Source: Xenophilus aerolatus (GTDB taxonomy: Bacteria > Pseudomonadota > Gammaproteobacteria > Burkholderiales > Burkholderiaceae_C). From it: a stretch of 64,000 bases of DNA. Numbering within the stretch: the first letter of the stretch is position 1; each line of letters opens with the position of its first letter. The stretch is taken from contig JASCNX010000001.1 in NCBI GenBank assembly GCA_029968055.1, forward strand, positions 992,001 to 1,056,000. The letters are read 5' to 3'. A program made the translations under genes and the position numbers. A model generated the notes under the pieces. It did not search any database, had not been told where the DNA came from, and saw nothing but the letters and a program-made list of their open reading frames with translations. Shown one piece after another: positions 44,227-52,931 of this stretch.

Positions 44227-44297
44227 GGGCCGCCCCAAGGCGCGAGCACCCCCACGGGGGACGGCGACCCACGCGCGGCGGGCGGAGCGTGGGGGCC
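44227..44297. repeat. GC-rich intergenic repeat with two hairpins
   Basis: In the 115-base gap between frr and uppS: GGGCCGCCCCAAGGCGCGAG is followed by hairpin CCCCC-AC-GGGGG (44249-44260) and by CCCACGC / GCGTGGG (44268-44274 with 44287-44293). I recall near-identical strings between genes across Comamonadaceae, which suggests a dispersed palindromic element of REP type. It could fold in the mRNA between frr and uppS and lower read-through or stabilise the upstream part. Confidence 0.65.
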
Positions 44298-44301
44298 AGG
44301 G

Positions 44302-44862
44302 TCATACCGCCATGATCTCCGCCTCTTTGGCGGTGACCAGCTTGTCGATCTCGGCGATGTAGCGGTCGGTGACCTTCTGGATGTCGGCCTCGGCGCGCTT
44401 CTGGTCGTCCTCGGACGCCTGCTTGTCCTTGACCAGCTTCTTCACCGCCTCGTTGGCGTCGCGGCGCAGGTTGCGCGTGGCGATCTTGGCATTCTCGCCC
44501 TCGTTGCGCGCCAGCTTGGTCATCTCCTTGCGGCGCTCCTCGCTCATCGGCGGCATCGGCACGCGGATCAGGTCGCCCATGCTGGCGGGGTTCAGGCCCA
44601 GGTCGCTTTCGCGGATGGCCTTCTCGATCTTGGCGCCCATGCCCTTTTCCCAAGGCTGCACGCTGATCGTGCGTGCGTCGATCAGGGCCACGTTCGCCAC
44701 CTGCGACAGCGGCACCTGCGAGCCGTAGTACTCCACGTGCACGGCATCGAGCAACGCCGGGTTGGCGCGGCCGGTGCGGATCTTCGACAGGTTGTTCTGG
44801 AAGGCCGCGATCGACTGTTTCATCTTCGCTTCGGCCTGGCTGCGGATATCTGCAATGGTCAT
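44302..44862 (-). CDS. frr: Ribosome recycling factor
   Basis: Splits the post-termination ribosome together with EF-G. The 186-residue protein has the long three-helix bundle, with [24 protein letters not shown] and [16 protein letters not shown] as family hallmarks. ATG 44862 shares a base with the pyrH stop (TGATG). Confidence 0.97.
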   Translation of the reverse strand: MTIADIRSQAEAKMKQSIAAFQNNLSKIRTGRANPALLDAVHVEYYGSQVPLSQVANVALIDARTISVQPWEKGMGAKIEKAIRESDLGLNPASMGDLIRVPMPPMSEERRKEMTKLARNEGENAKIATRNLRRDANEAVKKLVKDKQASEDDQKRAEADIQKVTDRYIAEIDKLVTAKEAEIMAV

Positions 44863-45599
44863 CAGTGAGTCTCCAGGGCGGCATGCACCAGCGTGCCCTC
44901 GTCCTCGCCCATGACGACGCGCTTGAGGGCGCCGTTCTTGAAGATCGAGAACACCTTGATCGGCAGGTTCTGGTCGCGGCACAGCGCGAACGCGGTCGCG
45001 TCCATGATGCCGAGATTCTGTGCGATGGCCTCGTCGAAACTGAGTTTCGAATAGCGCGTGGCCGACGGGTCCTTCTTGGGATCGGCGCTGTAGACGCCGT
45101 CGACCTTGGTGGCCTTGAGCACCAGTTCGGCCCCGATTTCGGCGCCACGCAGTGCGGCCGCGGTGTCGGTGGTGAAGAAGGGGTTGCCGGTGCCGGCCGC
45201 GAAGACCACCACCTTGCCCTCCTCGAGGTACTGCAGCGCCTTGGGCCGCACGTAGGGCTCGACCACCTGCTCGATGGCGATGGCCGACATGACGCGTGCC
45301 GTGAGGCCCTGCTTGTTCATGGCATCGGCCAGCGCCAGCGAGTTCATCACCGTGGCCAGCATGCCCATGTAGTCGGCGGTGGCGCGGTCCATGCCGACCG
45401 ATCCACCCGCGACGCCGCGGAAGATGTTGCCGCCGCCGATGACCACGGCCACCTCGACGCCGAGGTTCACGACTTCCGCCACCTCCCCCACCATGCGAAC
45501 GATCGTCGCGCGGTTGATGCCGAAGGCGTCGTCCCCCATCAGCGCCTCACCCGACAGCTTCAACAAGATTCGCTTGTGGGCTGGGCGGGCGTCGGGCAT
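44862..45599 (-). CDS. pyrH: Uridylate kinase
   Basis: Phosphorylates UMP to UDP; hexameric amino-acid-kinase-fold enzyme, activated by GTP and inhibited by UTP. The 245-residue protein has [25 protein letters not shown], and [19 protein letters not shown], diagnostic of PyrH. ATG 45599 follows AGAGGA about eight bases upstream. Coupled to frr by a TGATG junction. Confidence 0.97.
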   Translation of the reverse strand: MPDARPAHKRILLKLSGEALMGDDAFGINRATIVRMVGEVAEVVNLGVEVAVVIGGGNIFRGVAGGSVGMDRATADYMGMLATVMNSLALADAMNKQGLTARVMSAIAIEQVVEPYVRPKALQYLEEGKVVVFAAGTGNPFFTTDTAAALRGAEIGAELVLKATKVDGVYSADPKKDPSATRYSKLSFDEAIAQNLGIMDATAFALCRDQNLPIKVFSIFKNGALKRVVMGEDEGTLVHAALETH

Positions 45600-45694
45600 G
45601 GGCAAGGTCCTCTGGAGGTTGGCGGTGGGAGTGTAAGTCGTGGAGATGTCAGGACGGGGCGGCGCCACGACAGCGCTCGCCCCGGCGGGCGGGA

Positions 45695-46618
45695 TCAGGC
45701 GGCAGCCTTGGCGGCGGCGACCTGGGCAGCCACTTCGGCCGCGAAGTCGTCGACCTTCTTCTCGATGCCTTCGCCGACCACGAAGAGCGTGAAGCCCTTG
45801 ATGGTGGTGCCCTTTTCCTTGAGCATCTGCTCGACGGTCTGCTTGTCGTTCTTCACGAAAGCCTGGTTGTGCAGCGAGACTTCCTTGAGGAACTTCTGCA
45901 CGCCGCCCTCGATGCGCTTGGCGACGATCTCCGCCGGCTGCGGCTGCTTGCCGGCGGCTTCGGCCGCCTTGCGGTCTTCCTCGGCCTTGCCGGCAGCCAC
46001 CGAGCGTTCCTTCTCGATCAGCTCGGCAGGCACGTCGGCGGACGTCAGTGCGACCGGCTTCATGGCGGCGACGTGCATGGCCACGTCCTTGGCGGCCGTG
46101 TCGTCACCTTCGAACTCGACCACGACGCCGATGCGCGTGCCGTGCAGGTACGACGCCAGCTTGGCATCGGACGCGAAGCGTTTGAAACGGCGGAAGCTCA
46201 TGTTCTCGCCGATCTTGCCGATCAGGCCCTTGCGCACGTCTTCCAGCGTGGGGCCGAAGCTGTCCTGGCTGTAGGGCAGCGCGCCCAGCGCGGCCAGGTC
46301 GGCCGGGTTGTGCTTGGCCACCAGTTCGGCAGCGGCCTGGGCCAGGGCAATGAACGAATCGTTCTTGCTCACGAAGTCGGTTTCGCTGTTGACTTCGACG
46401 ATGGCGCCGGTCTTGCCGTCGAGGTACGCGGCAACCACGCCTTCGGCCGTGACGCGGGCAGCGGCCTTGCCGGCCTTGTTGCCCAGCTTGACGCGCAGAA
46501 TTTCCTCGGCCTTCTCCATGTTGCCTTCGGCCTCGGTCAGGGCCTTCTTGCATTCCATCATCGGCGCGTCGGTCTTGGCGCGCAGTTCGGCGACCATGCT
46601 TGCGGTGATTGCAGCCAT
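45695..46618 (-). CDS. tsf: Elongation factor Ts
   Basis: Guanine-nucleotide exchange factor for EF-Tu. The 307-residue protein starts [27 protein letters not shown], with the N-terminal UBA-like domain and the core motif ETDFVSKND (TDFV interacting with EF-Tu). Length and order after rpsB are as expected. Confidence 0.97.
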   Translation of the reverse strand: MAAITASMVAELRAKTDAPMMECKKALTEAEGNMEKAEEILRVKLGNKAGKAAARVTAEGVVAAYLDGKTGAIVEVNSETDFVSKNDSFIALAQAAAELVAKHNPADLAALGALPYSQDSFGPTLEDVRKGLIGKIGENMSFRRFKRFASDAKLASYLHGTRIGVVVEFEGDDTAAKDVAMHVAAMKPVALTSADVPAELIEKERSVAAGKAEEDRKAAEAAGKQPQPAEIVAKRIEGGVQKFLKEVSLHNQAFVKNDKQTVEQMLKEKGTTIKGFTLFVVGEGIEKKVDDFAAEVAAQVAAAKAAA

Positions 46619-46653
46619 TTGATTACTCCGTCCGTTATCTCAAAATTCAGATT

Positions 46654-46679
46654 AAAAAAAAGGGGCAACGAAGCCCCTT
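46654..46679 (-). terminator. Terminator between rpsB and tsf
   Basis: Read on the minus strand: AAGGGGC-TTCGTT-GCCCCTT followed by a run of about eight T residues. It is a good intrinsic terminator placed 24 bases after the rpsB stop and 36 bases before tsf. In E. coli an intercistronic terminator in the same place makes rpsB mRNA more abundant than tsf; the same seems likely here. Confidence 0.88.
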
Positions 46680-46702
46680 CTTCAGGCTCGCGCAGCGCCA
46701 GC

Positions 46703-47458
46703 TCAGGCGGACGCGCCCTCTTCGACTTCGACGAATTCGTCGCTGCCTTCGGCGGCCACTGCCTTGACCACGTCGGCTGCCGCGTTGTTGCGGCCCTCGA
46801 TCACGGCATCGGCCATGCCGCGGGCATACAGCGCCACGGCCTTGGACGAGTCGTCATTGCCGGGGATCACGTAGTCGATGCCTTCGGGCGAATGGTTGGA
46901 GTCGACCACGCCGATCAGCGGAATACCGAGCTTCTTGGCTTCGGCCACTGCGATCTTGTGGAAGCCCACGTCGATCACGAAGATGGCGTCGGGCAGCGCG
47001 ACCATGTCCTGGATGCCGCCGATGTCCTTCTCGAGCTTCTCGATCTCGCGGGTGAAGGTCAGCTGTTCCTTCTTCGACATGCTGTCGAGGCCGGCTTCCT
47101 GCTGGGCCTTCATGTCCTTCAGGCGCTTGATCGAGGTCTTGACCGTCTTGAAGTTGGTCAGCATGCCGCCGAGCCAGCGGGTGTCGACGTAGGGCATGCC
47201 GGCGCGACGGGCTTCGTCGGCGACGAGTTCACGGGCTTGGCGCTTGGTGCCCACGAACAGGATGGTGCCGCGGTTGGCGGTCAGCTGCTTGGCGTACTTC
47301 TGCGCCTCCTGGAACATCGGCAGCGACTTTTCCAGGTTGATGATGTGGATCTTGTTGCGGCTGCCGAAAATGAACGGCGCCATCTTGGGGTTCCAGAAGC
47401 GGGTTTGGTGACCGAAGTGGACACCTGCTTCCAGCATTTCACGCATGGTGGTGGACAT
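46703..47458 (-). CDS. rpsB: 30S ribosomal protein S2
   Basis: Late-binding small-subunit protein. The 251-residue protein starts [26 protein letters not shown], with [18 protein letters not shown] in the coiled-coil insert region and [19 protein letters not shown], all S2 hallmarks. Ends in an acidic tail. The frame is open for 30 codons upstream, but S2 family alignment supports ATG 47458. Confidence 0.98.
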   Translation of the reverse strand: MSTTMREMLEAGVHFGHQTRFWNPKMAPFIFGSRNKIHIINLEKSLPMFQEAQKYAKQLTANRGTILFVGTKRQARELVADEARRAGMPYVDTRWLGGMLTNFKTVKTSIKRLKDMKAQQEAGLDSMSKKEQLTFTREIEKLEKDIGGIQDMVALPDAIFVIDVGFHKIAVAEAKKLGIPLIGVVDSNHSPEGIDYVIPGNDDSSKAVALYARGMADAVIEGRNNAAADVVKAVAAEGSDEFVEVEEGASA

Positions 47459-47641
47459 TGAATTGCTCCAAAGGTTGGGTCTTGAATCCAGCCCGCTTCC
47501 GGGCATCGCCTGGGCCTGCATGCTCTTGGTGTGCTGCAGACCGGCCATGCACCGGACACCTTGAAAGGGCTGGTTCGCGGATGCATCCCGTCACTGGCTT
47601 TCACTCGGGAAAAGAGCCAGCAGCGGAACCCGAAGAGTATA
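47459..47641 (-). promoter_or_regulatory. rpsB promoter and long leader
   Basis: TATACT on the minus strand (complement of 47636-47641) is a good -10, giving an expected start of transcription near 47629 and a leader of about 170 bases. Long structured leaders upstream of rpsB bind S2 for autoregulation in E. coli and others. Short inverted repeats are present, e.g. CCGGAAGCGGG in the last 60 bases, but I cannot fold the whole leader here. Confidence 0.5.
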
Positions 47642-47746
47642 GCATGCAGGGACGATTTCAGCCGGGTGGATTCACACCCGGTTGCATGCTCGGGCGGCAC
47701 ACAGGCCGCCATCAATCCCTGAACCTGCCCTGCCTGCCACGCGCCC

Positions 47747-49090
47747 ATGACCCAACCCAGCGCCCTTCCGGATCTCGTCGCAACCCGCGAAGCCCTGCAA
47801 GCCGGCCGCACGACCGCCCGCACCGAACTGGAGCGCGCCATTGCCGCCGCCGAAGCGCCCGCCAACATCCATAGCTTCCTGCGTACCGACTTCGAGGGCG
47901 CCCGCGCGGCGACCGCGGCGGTGCGCCCCGACCAGCCCCTGGCCGGCCTGCCAGTGTCGGTCAAGGACCTGTTCGACGTCGCGGGCCAGCCGACGCCGGC
48001 TGGGTCGCTGGTGCTCGCCCATTCGCCCGAGGCCATTGCGCACGCGCCCGCGGTCGCGCGCCTGCTGGCAGCCGGCGGTGCCCTGGTCGGCCGCACGAAC
48101 ATGACCGAGTTCGCCTTTTCCGGCCTCGGCGTGAACCCGCACTACGGCACGCCGGTGAATGTGGCCGATGCCCGGACCCCGCGCGTGCCGGGCGGCTCGT
48201 CGTCGGGCGCCGCGGTGTCGGTCGCGACCGGCGCGGCCTTCGTCGGCCTGGGCTCGGACACCGGCGGCTCGATCCGCATCCCGGCCGCACTGAACGGCAT
48301 CGTGGGCTTCAAGAACACCGCGCGCCTGGTGCCCACGGCCGGCGCCGTGCCGCTATCGACCACGCTCGACACGGTCTGCGCGATGACCCGCTCTGTGCGC
48401 GATGCGGTCGTCGCCCACGAAATCCTGGCCGACCGCCGCGTCCAGCCCGACCCCGCATCGCTGTCGCAGCGCCGCCTGGCTGTGGTGAAGGACCTGTTCC
48501 TCGATGGCCTCGACGCCACGGTGGCCCACGCGTTCGACCGCACCTTGCGCAGCCTGCGCGCGGCCGGTGCCCGGATCGACGAGATCGCCCTGCCCCCGCT
48601 GGCCGACCTGCCGGCAATCAACGCGACGGGCGGTTTCTCGGCGGCCGAAGCCTACGCCTGGCACCGCCTGCTGATGGAGCGCAGCGTGGCGGGCTACGAC
48701 CCACGGGTGGCACAGCGCATCCTCAAGGGCGCGACCATGAAGGCCTACGAGTACATCGATCTGGTCCACGCGCGCGCCGCCTGGGTCACCCGCATGGCGT
48801 CGGCGCTGGCGCCCTACGACGCCATCCTCTCGCCCACCGTGCCCATCGTCGCGCCCGCTCTGGCCGACGTGGCGCCCGGCGATGAGCGCGATGCCGAGTT
48901 CTTCCGGGTCAATGCGCTGTTGTTGCGCAATCCCTCTGTGGTGAACATGCTCGACGGCTGCGCCATTTCGATCCCCTGCCATGCACCCGACGAGTTGCCG
49001 GTGGGCCTGATGCTGTGGCATGCCGCGCTGCACGATGACACGGTGCTCGCCATTGCAGCACAAGCCGAACAGGCGCTACGAAATCGATAG
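47747..49090 (+). CDS. Amidase (amidase signature family)
   Basis: A 447-residue hydrolase of the GatA-type amidase signature family. The Ser-cisSer-Lys triad is seen as K in PVSVKDLFDVAGQPT, the cis-Ser in GGSSSGAAVSVATG and the nucleophile in SDTGGSIRIPAALNG. It lies alone, with no gatB or gatC neighbours, and shows the shorter C-terminal half of catabolic amidases rather than of GatA. Substrate unknown. Divergent from rpsB, 288 bases from its start. Confidence 0.9.
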   Translation: MTQPSALPDLVATREALQAGRTTARTELERAIAAAEAPANIHSFLRTDFEGARAATAAVRPDQPLAGLPVSVKDLFDVAGQPTPAGSLVLAHSPEAIAHAPAVARLLAAGGALVGRTNMTEFAFSGLGVNPHYGTPVNVADARTPRVPGGSSSGAAVSVATGAAFVGLGSDTGGSIRIPAALNGIVGFKNTARLVPTAGAVPLSTTLDTVCAMTRSVRDAVVAHEILADRRVQPDPASLSQRRLAVVKDLFLDGLDATVAHAFDRTLRSLRAAGARIDEIALPPLADLPAINATGGFSAAEAYAWHRLLMERSVAGYDPRVAQRILKGATMKAYEYIDLVHARAAWVTRMASALAPYDAILSPTVPIVAPALADVAPGDERDAEFFRVNALLLRNPSVVNMLDGCAISIPCHAPDELPVGLMLWHAALHDDTVLAIAAQAEQALRNR

Positions 49091-49281
49091 CTGCGCGAGT
49101 CGCAGAGGCAGGCGCTGCGTGCCCGCCAGACGTTCCCGCATCCCTGCCCCGCCGCATGGGGTGGCGCCTGTGCAACGCCCGAGGACAGGGAAGGTGTAAG
49201 CGACGCGGCAGGCCTCGACGGCTGGTCTATCCTCGGGCGTCCGGCGCGCCGCTGACGCGCCCTGCTGCACTCTCTCGTTCC

Positions 49282-50538
49282 ATGAAAATCGCCATCGTGG
49301 GCGCCGGCATCATCGGCGTGACCACTGCCTGGGAGCTGGCCTGCGACGGCCACGAGGTCCACGTCTTCGATCGCCGGGGTGCCGCCGCCGAGGAATCCAG
49401 TTTTGCCAATGCCGGCGTGGTCGCGCCGGGCTACGTCACCCCCTGGGCCGCGCCGGGCATGCGCATGAAGGTCCTGCGCTCGCTGCTGTCTTCGCACGGC
49501 GCCATCAAGCTGCGCTGGCCGCTCCGGGCGCGCGACGTCGGCTGGATGCGCCAGTGGCAGCGCGCCTGCACGCTCGAGACCTACCTCGCCAACCGCGCGC
49601 GCATGCAGCGCCTGGCCTTTTACAGCCGCACTCGCCTTCACGAGATCGTCCAGACGCGCGAGCTCAGCTACGAACGCAGCGATGGCTACCTGGTGCTGCT
49701 GCGGGGCAAGCGCGAGAAGAAGCTGGTGCAGCCCGGTCTGGACGTGCTTCGCGAGGCTGGCAGCGTGTTCCGCGAAGTCGATGCCGACGAGGCACGGCGC
49801 ATCGAGCCGGCGCTGTCCACCGACAGCAGGCTGGTCGGCGCCATCCACCTGCCCGAGGACGAGGTCGGCAACTGCCGCCAGTTCGCCATGCTGCTCAAGC
49901 GCGAGGCCGAAGATCTCGGCGTGCAGTTCTTTTTCAACTGCGACATCGCGCCGCTGTCGCGCGCCGCGCCGCGCTCGCTGCAGTTGGCGGGCGGCTCCGA
50001 GGCGGTTGCCTACGACACCGTGGTGGTGTGCGCTGGCGTGGCTTCGGCCACGCTGCTCCAGCCGCTGGGCGTGCGTGTCCCGATCGCGCCGGTGTACGGC
50101 CACTCCATCAGCGCCGCCATCCGCGAGCCGCTCAATGCGCCGCGCAGCGCCGTGATGGACGAACGCTACAAGGTCGCGATCAGCCGGCTGGGCCTGCGCG
50201 TGCGCGTGGCCGGCAGTGCCGAACTGGGTGGCGACCCTGCCACTCTCCATCCTGCCGCGCTGCAGACGCTGTACAAGGTCCTGCACGACTGGTTTCCCGG
50301 TGCGGCGCAGCTCGGCTCGGGCGTGCAGCAGTGGAAGGGCGCGCGCCCCATGCTGCCCGACGGCCCGCCCGTCATCGGTCCCAGCGGCGTGCCCGGCGTG
50401 TGGCTCAACCTCGGCCACGGCTCCAGTGGCTGGGCGCTGTCCTGCGGAAGCGCGCGCGTGCTGGCCGACATGGTGGGCGGCCGCGCGGCCGAGATCGACC
50501 TCGACGGACTGGGGCTGGAGCGGCTGCTGCGCGCTTGA
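49282..50538 (+). CDS. D-amino acid dehydrogenase-like FAD oxidoreductase
   Basis: A 418-residue DAO-fold flavoprotein close to DadA (D-amino acid dehydrogenase small subunit). FAD-binding VGAGIIGVTTAWELA is at the N-terminus (about 6-20); then RRGAAAEESSFANAGVVAPGYVTPWAAPG, the DadA-specific stretch, and near the end GTRPMLPDG-like ARPMLPDGPPVIG and NLGHGSSGWALSCGSA. Would oxidise D-amino acids and pass electrons to the respiratory chain. ATG 49282 gives MKIAIVGAG; no alanine racemase gene (dadX) is adjacent. Confidence 0.88.
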   Translation: MKIAIVGAGIIGVTTAWELACDGHEVHVFDRRGAAAEESSFANAGVVAPGYVTPWAAPGMRMKVLRSLLSSHGAIKLRWPLRARDVGWMRQWQRACTLETYLANRARMQRLAFYSRTRLHEIVQTRELSYERSDGYLVLLRGKREKKLVQPGLDVLREAGSVFREVDADEARRIEPALSTDSRLVGAIHLPEDEVGNCRQFAMLLKREAEDLGVQFFFNCDIAPLSRAAPRSLQLAGGSEAVAYDTVVVCAGVASATLLQPLGVRVPIAPVYGHSISAAIREPLNAPRSAVMDERYKVAISRLGLRVRVAGSAELGGDPATLHPAALQTLYKVLHDWFPGAAQLGSGVQQWKGARPMLPDGPPVIGPSGVPGVWLNLGHGSSGWALSCGSARVLADMVGGRAAEIDLDGLGLERLLRA

Positions 50539-50582
50539 GCCACGGCATGCCGCCTGCGTGCGGCCGGCCTCAGAATCGGCCC

Positions 50583-52049
50583 ATGCAGCGCATCCATCCC
50601 GACCGCATTCCTGCACCGCTGCCGCTGTTCGGCACGCAGGCCACGCGCCGACTCGAACAGGCCGCCGCGGCCGCCCTGCCCCCGCACACGCTGATGCAGC
50701 GCGCCGGCTTGGCCGTAGCGCGGCTGGCGATGGCCATCTCGCCCCACGCACGCTCGGTATGGGTCGCCTGCGGCCCCGGCAACAACGGCGGCGATGGATT
50801 CGAGGCGGCGCTGCACCTGCAGCAACGGGGCTACGCCCCGACGGTGACCTGGATCGGCGACCCGGCGCGCCTGCCGCCCGACGCGCAGGCCTCGCTGCGC
50901 CGGGCACGGGCGGCTGGCGTCACGATGGCCGACGAGCCTCCCCCCGCGCCCGACCTGGCCATCGACGCCCTGCTCGGCCTGGGCAGCACGCGCCCCCCCG
51001 AGGGCCGCATTGCTCAGTGGCTGCATAAGATGCATCAGGGCGCAGCGCCGGTGCTGGCGATCGACCTGCCCTCGGGCCTGGATGCCGACACCGGGCGCCA
51101 TGCCATGAATTTCGTTCCCGATCGCTCTCGTCCCGGGACCGTCGCGCCCCGTTTTTGCCTGAGCCTTCTGAGCCTGAAGCCGGGCCTGTTCACGGCCGAG
51201 GGGCGCGACTGGGCTGGCGAGGTCTGGTTCGACGACCTGGGGGGCGGACCGGCCCCAGGCATCGCTGCCGATGCCGAACTGGCCGCCATCCCGGCCGATG
51301 CACCCCGCGCCCACGCCTCGCACAAGGGCAGCTATGGCGACGTCGCCGTGCTCGGCGGCGCGCCCGGCATGGCGGGCGCCGCAGTGCTGGCCGCCACGGC
51401 AGCCTTGCACTCGGGCGCCGGGCGGGTGTTCGTCGGGCTGCTGGGCGCCGAGGTGCCGTGGGACAGCGCACAGCCCGAGCTGATGTTCCGCGATGCCGGC
51501 TCGCTACCGACCACCGGCCAGACGCTGGTCTGTGGCTGCGGCGGCGGCGAGGCGGTGCGCACCGTGCTGCCGCGCGCCCTGGCGCACGACGGACCGCTGG
51601 TGCTGGACGCGGATGCGCTCAACGCCCTGGCGGGCGATGCGCAGCTGCAGATCCTTCTCGCCGGGAGACAGGCCGCCACGGTGATGACGCCGCACCCGCT
51701 CGAGGCCGCACGCCTCCTCGGCAGTGACACGCGCCAGGTGCAGGCCGACCGGCTGGCTGCGGCGCAGGCGCTGGCCGATCGGCATGCGTGCACGGTGGTG
51801 CTCAAGGGCTCGGGCAGCGTGGTCGCGCATCCGGGTGCACGACCTTCGATCAACCCGACCGGCAATGCCCGGCTGTCCACGGCGGGCACGGGCGACGTGC
51901 TGGCCGGCATGGTCGGCGCAGCACTCGCTGCAGGCCGTACGGCGCGCAACGCAGCGATCGAGGCCGTCTGGCGGCACGGCGCCCTGTCCGATCGCTGGCC
52001 AGCGGGCCAGCCGCTGACGGCGGGCGCCCTGGCGCGCGGCGGCGCCTGA
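50583..52049 (+). CDS. nnr: Bifunctional NAD(P)HX repair enzyme
   Basis: Repairs hydrated NAD(P)H. The N-terminal YjeF epimerase domain (about 1-210) has GPGNNGGDGFEAALHLQQRG and DLPSGLDADTG. The C-terminal ADP-dependent dehydratase domain (about 225-488) starts HKGSYGDVAVLGGAPGMAGAA and has the phosphate-binding motif NPTGNARLSTAGTGDVLAGM. The 488-residue length fits the fused Nnr protein. ATG 50583, 44 bases after the DadA-like gene. Confidence 0.95.
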   Translation: MQRIHPDRIPAPLPLFGTQATRRLEQAAAAALPPHTLMQRAGLAVARLAMAISPHARSVWVACGPGNNGGDGFEAALHLQQRGYAPTVTWIGDPARLPPDAQASLRRARAAGVTMADEPPPAPDLAIDALLGLGSTRPPEGRIAQWLHKMHQGAAPVLAIDLPSGLDADTGRHAMNFVPDRSRPGTVAPRFCLSLLSLKPGLFTAEGRDWAGEVWFDDLGGGPAPGIAADAELAAIPADAPRAHASHKGSYGDVAVLGGAPGMAGAAVLAATAALHSGAGRVFVGLLGAEVPWDSAQPELMFRDAGSLPTTGQTLVCGCGGGEAVRTVLPRALAHDGPLVLDADALNALAGDAQLQILLAGRQAATVMTPHPLEAARLLGSDTRQVQADRLAAAQALADRHACTVVLKGSGSVVAHPGARPSINPTGNARLSTAGTGDVLAGMVGAALAAGRTARNAAIEAVWRHGALSDRWPAGQPLTAGALARGGA

Positions 52050-52068
52050 AAAAAGGGCCTGAAGGCCC
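52049..52068 (-). terminator. Terminator of the SDR gene
   Basis: On the minus strand GGGCC-TTCA-GGCCC followed by TTTTTT (complement of 52049-52068). The stem is only five to six bases. It lies about 60 bases past the SDR stop and abuts the convergent nnr stop. Confidence 0.6.
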
Positions 52069-52126
52069 CCTCCCGCTCGCGAGAACGGCGATTGGCGAGA
52101 TGGCGTTCGCGGGCGGGATCGCGCGT

Positions 52127-52888
52127 TCAGCCGCGGCCCACGAAGGGCATCTTGGTCGCCATCACCGTGTGGAAGAGCACGTTGGCCTCCAGCGGCAGGT
52201 TGGCCATGTACAGCACCGATTGGCCCACCACCGCGACGTCCATCGTCGGCTCGGTCGCGATCTCGCCGTTGGCCTGAGGCACGCCTTTCTGGAATCGCGC
52301 GGCCAGTTCGGTCAACGCGTTCCCGACGTCGATCTGCCCGACCGCGATGTCCCACTTGCGCCCATCGAGCGCAGCGGTCTTGGTCAAACCCTGCACCGCG
52401 TGCTTGGTGGACGTATAGGCTGCCGAGTTGGGCCGCGGCGTGGTTGCCGAGATGGAGCCGTTGTTGATGATCCGCCCACCCTTCGGCGTCTGCGCCTTCA
52501 TCGTGCGGAAGGCCTGCTGCAGGCAATAGAACATGCCGTTGAGGTTGATGTCGACAACGCCCTTCCATTGCTCGGGCGTCCAGTCCTCGAACGGGCCCGG
52601 CGGGTTGCCCACGCCGGCGTTGTTGAACAGCAGGTCGACGCGGCCGAAGCGCTCGACCACGGCGGCAAAAAGCGCCGCCACCGACTCGGGGCTGGACACG
52701 TCGGTGGGCACGGCGAAGGCGCGATCGCCGGCGCCGGACTCGTCGGCCACCGCATCGAGCGGGTCGGGCCGGCGGCCGGCCAGCGCCACGCGCCACCCGT
52801 CGTTCAACAGCGCCAGCGCCGCTGCACGGCCGATGCCGGTGCCGGCGCCGGTGACGATGGCGACGCCTTTCGAAGTCTTCTCGGTCAT
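52127..52888 (-). CDS. SDR family oxidoreductase
   Basis: A 253-residue short-chain dehydrogenase. NAD(P)-binding [12 protein letters not shown] near residues 14-25, NNAG near 90, the catalytic Ser near SISATTPRP, and the YTSTKHAV motif with Tyr and Lys (Y-x3-K). The C-terminal half has a stretch typical of serine/3-oxoacyl reductase relatives ([18 protein letters not shown]). Substrate unknown. Sits 43 bases downstream of RNase R in the same direction. Confidence 0.88.
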   Translation of the reverse strand: MTEKTSKGVAIVTGAGTGIGRAAALALLNDGWRVALAGRRPDPLDAVADESGAGDRAFAVPTDVSSPESVAALFAAVVERFGRVDLLFNNAGVGNPPGPFEDWTPEQWKGVVDINLNGMFYCLQQAFRTMKAQTPKGGRIINNGSISATTPRPNSAAYTSTKHAVQGLTKTAALDGRKWDIAVGQIDVGNALTELAARFQKGVPQANGEIATEPTMDVAVVGQSVLYMANLPLEANVLFHTVMATKMPFVGRG

Positions 52889-52931
52889 GGGTCCAATCTC
52901 CAGGTAAAGCGAGCACGGCCGGGCAGGTGCC

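Noticed and set aside
47459-47548. N-terminal extension of ribosomal protein S2 by 30 codons
   Set aside because: The S2 family starts at the MSTTMREM position; the open stretch is the rpsB leader RNA.
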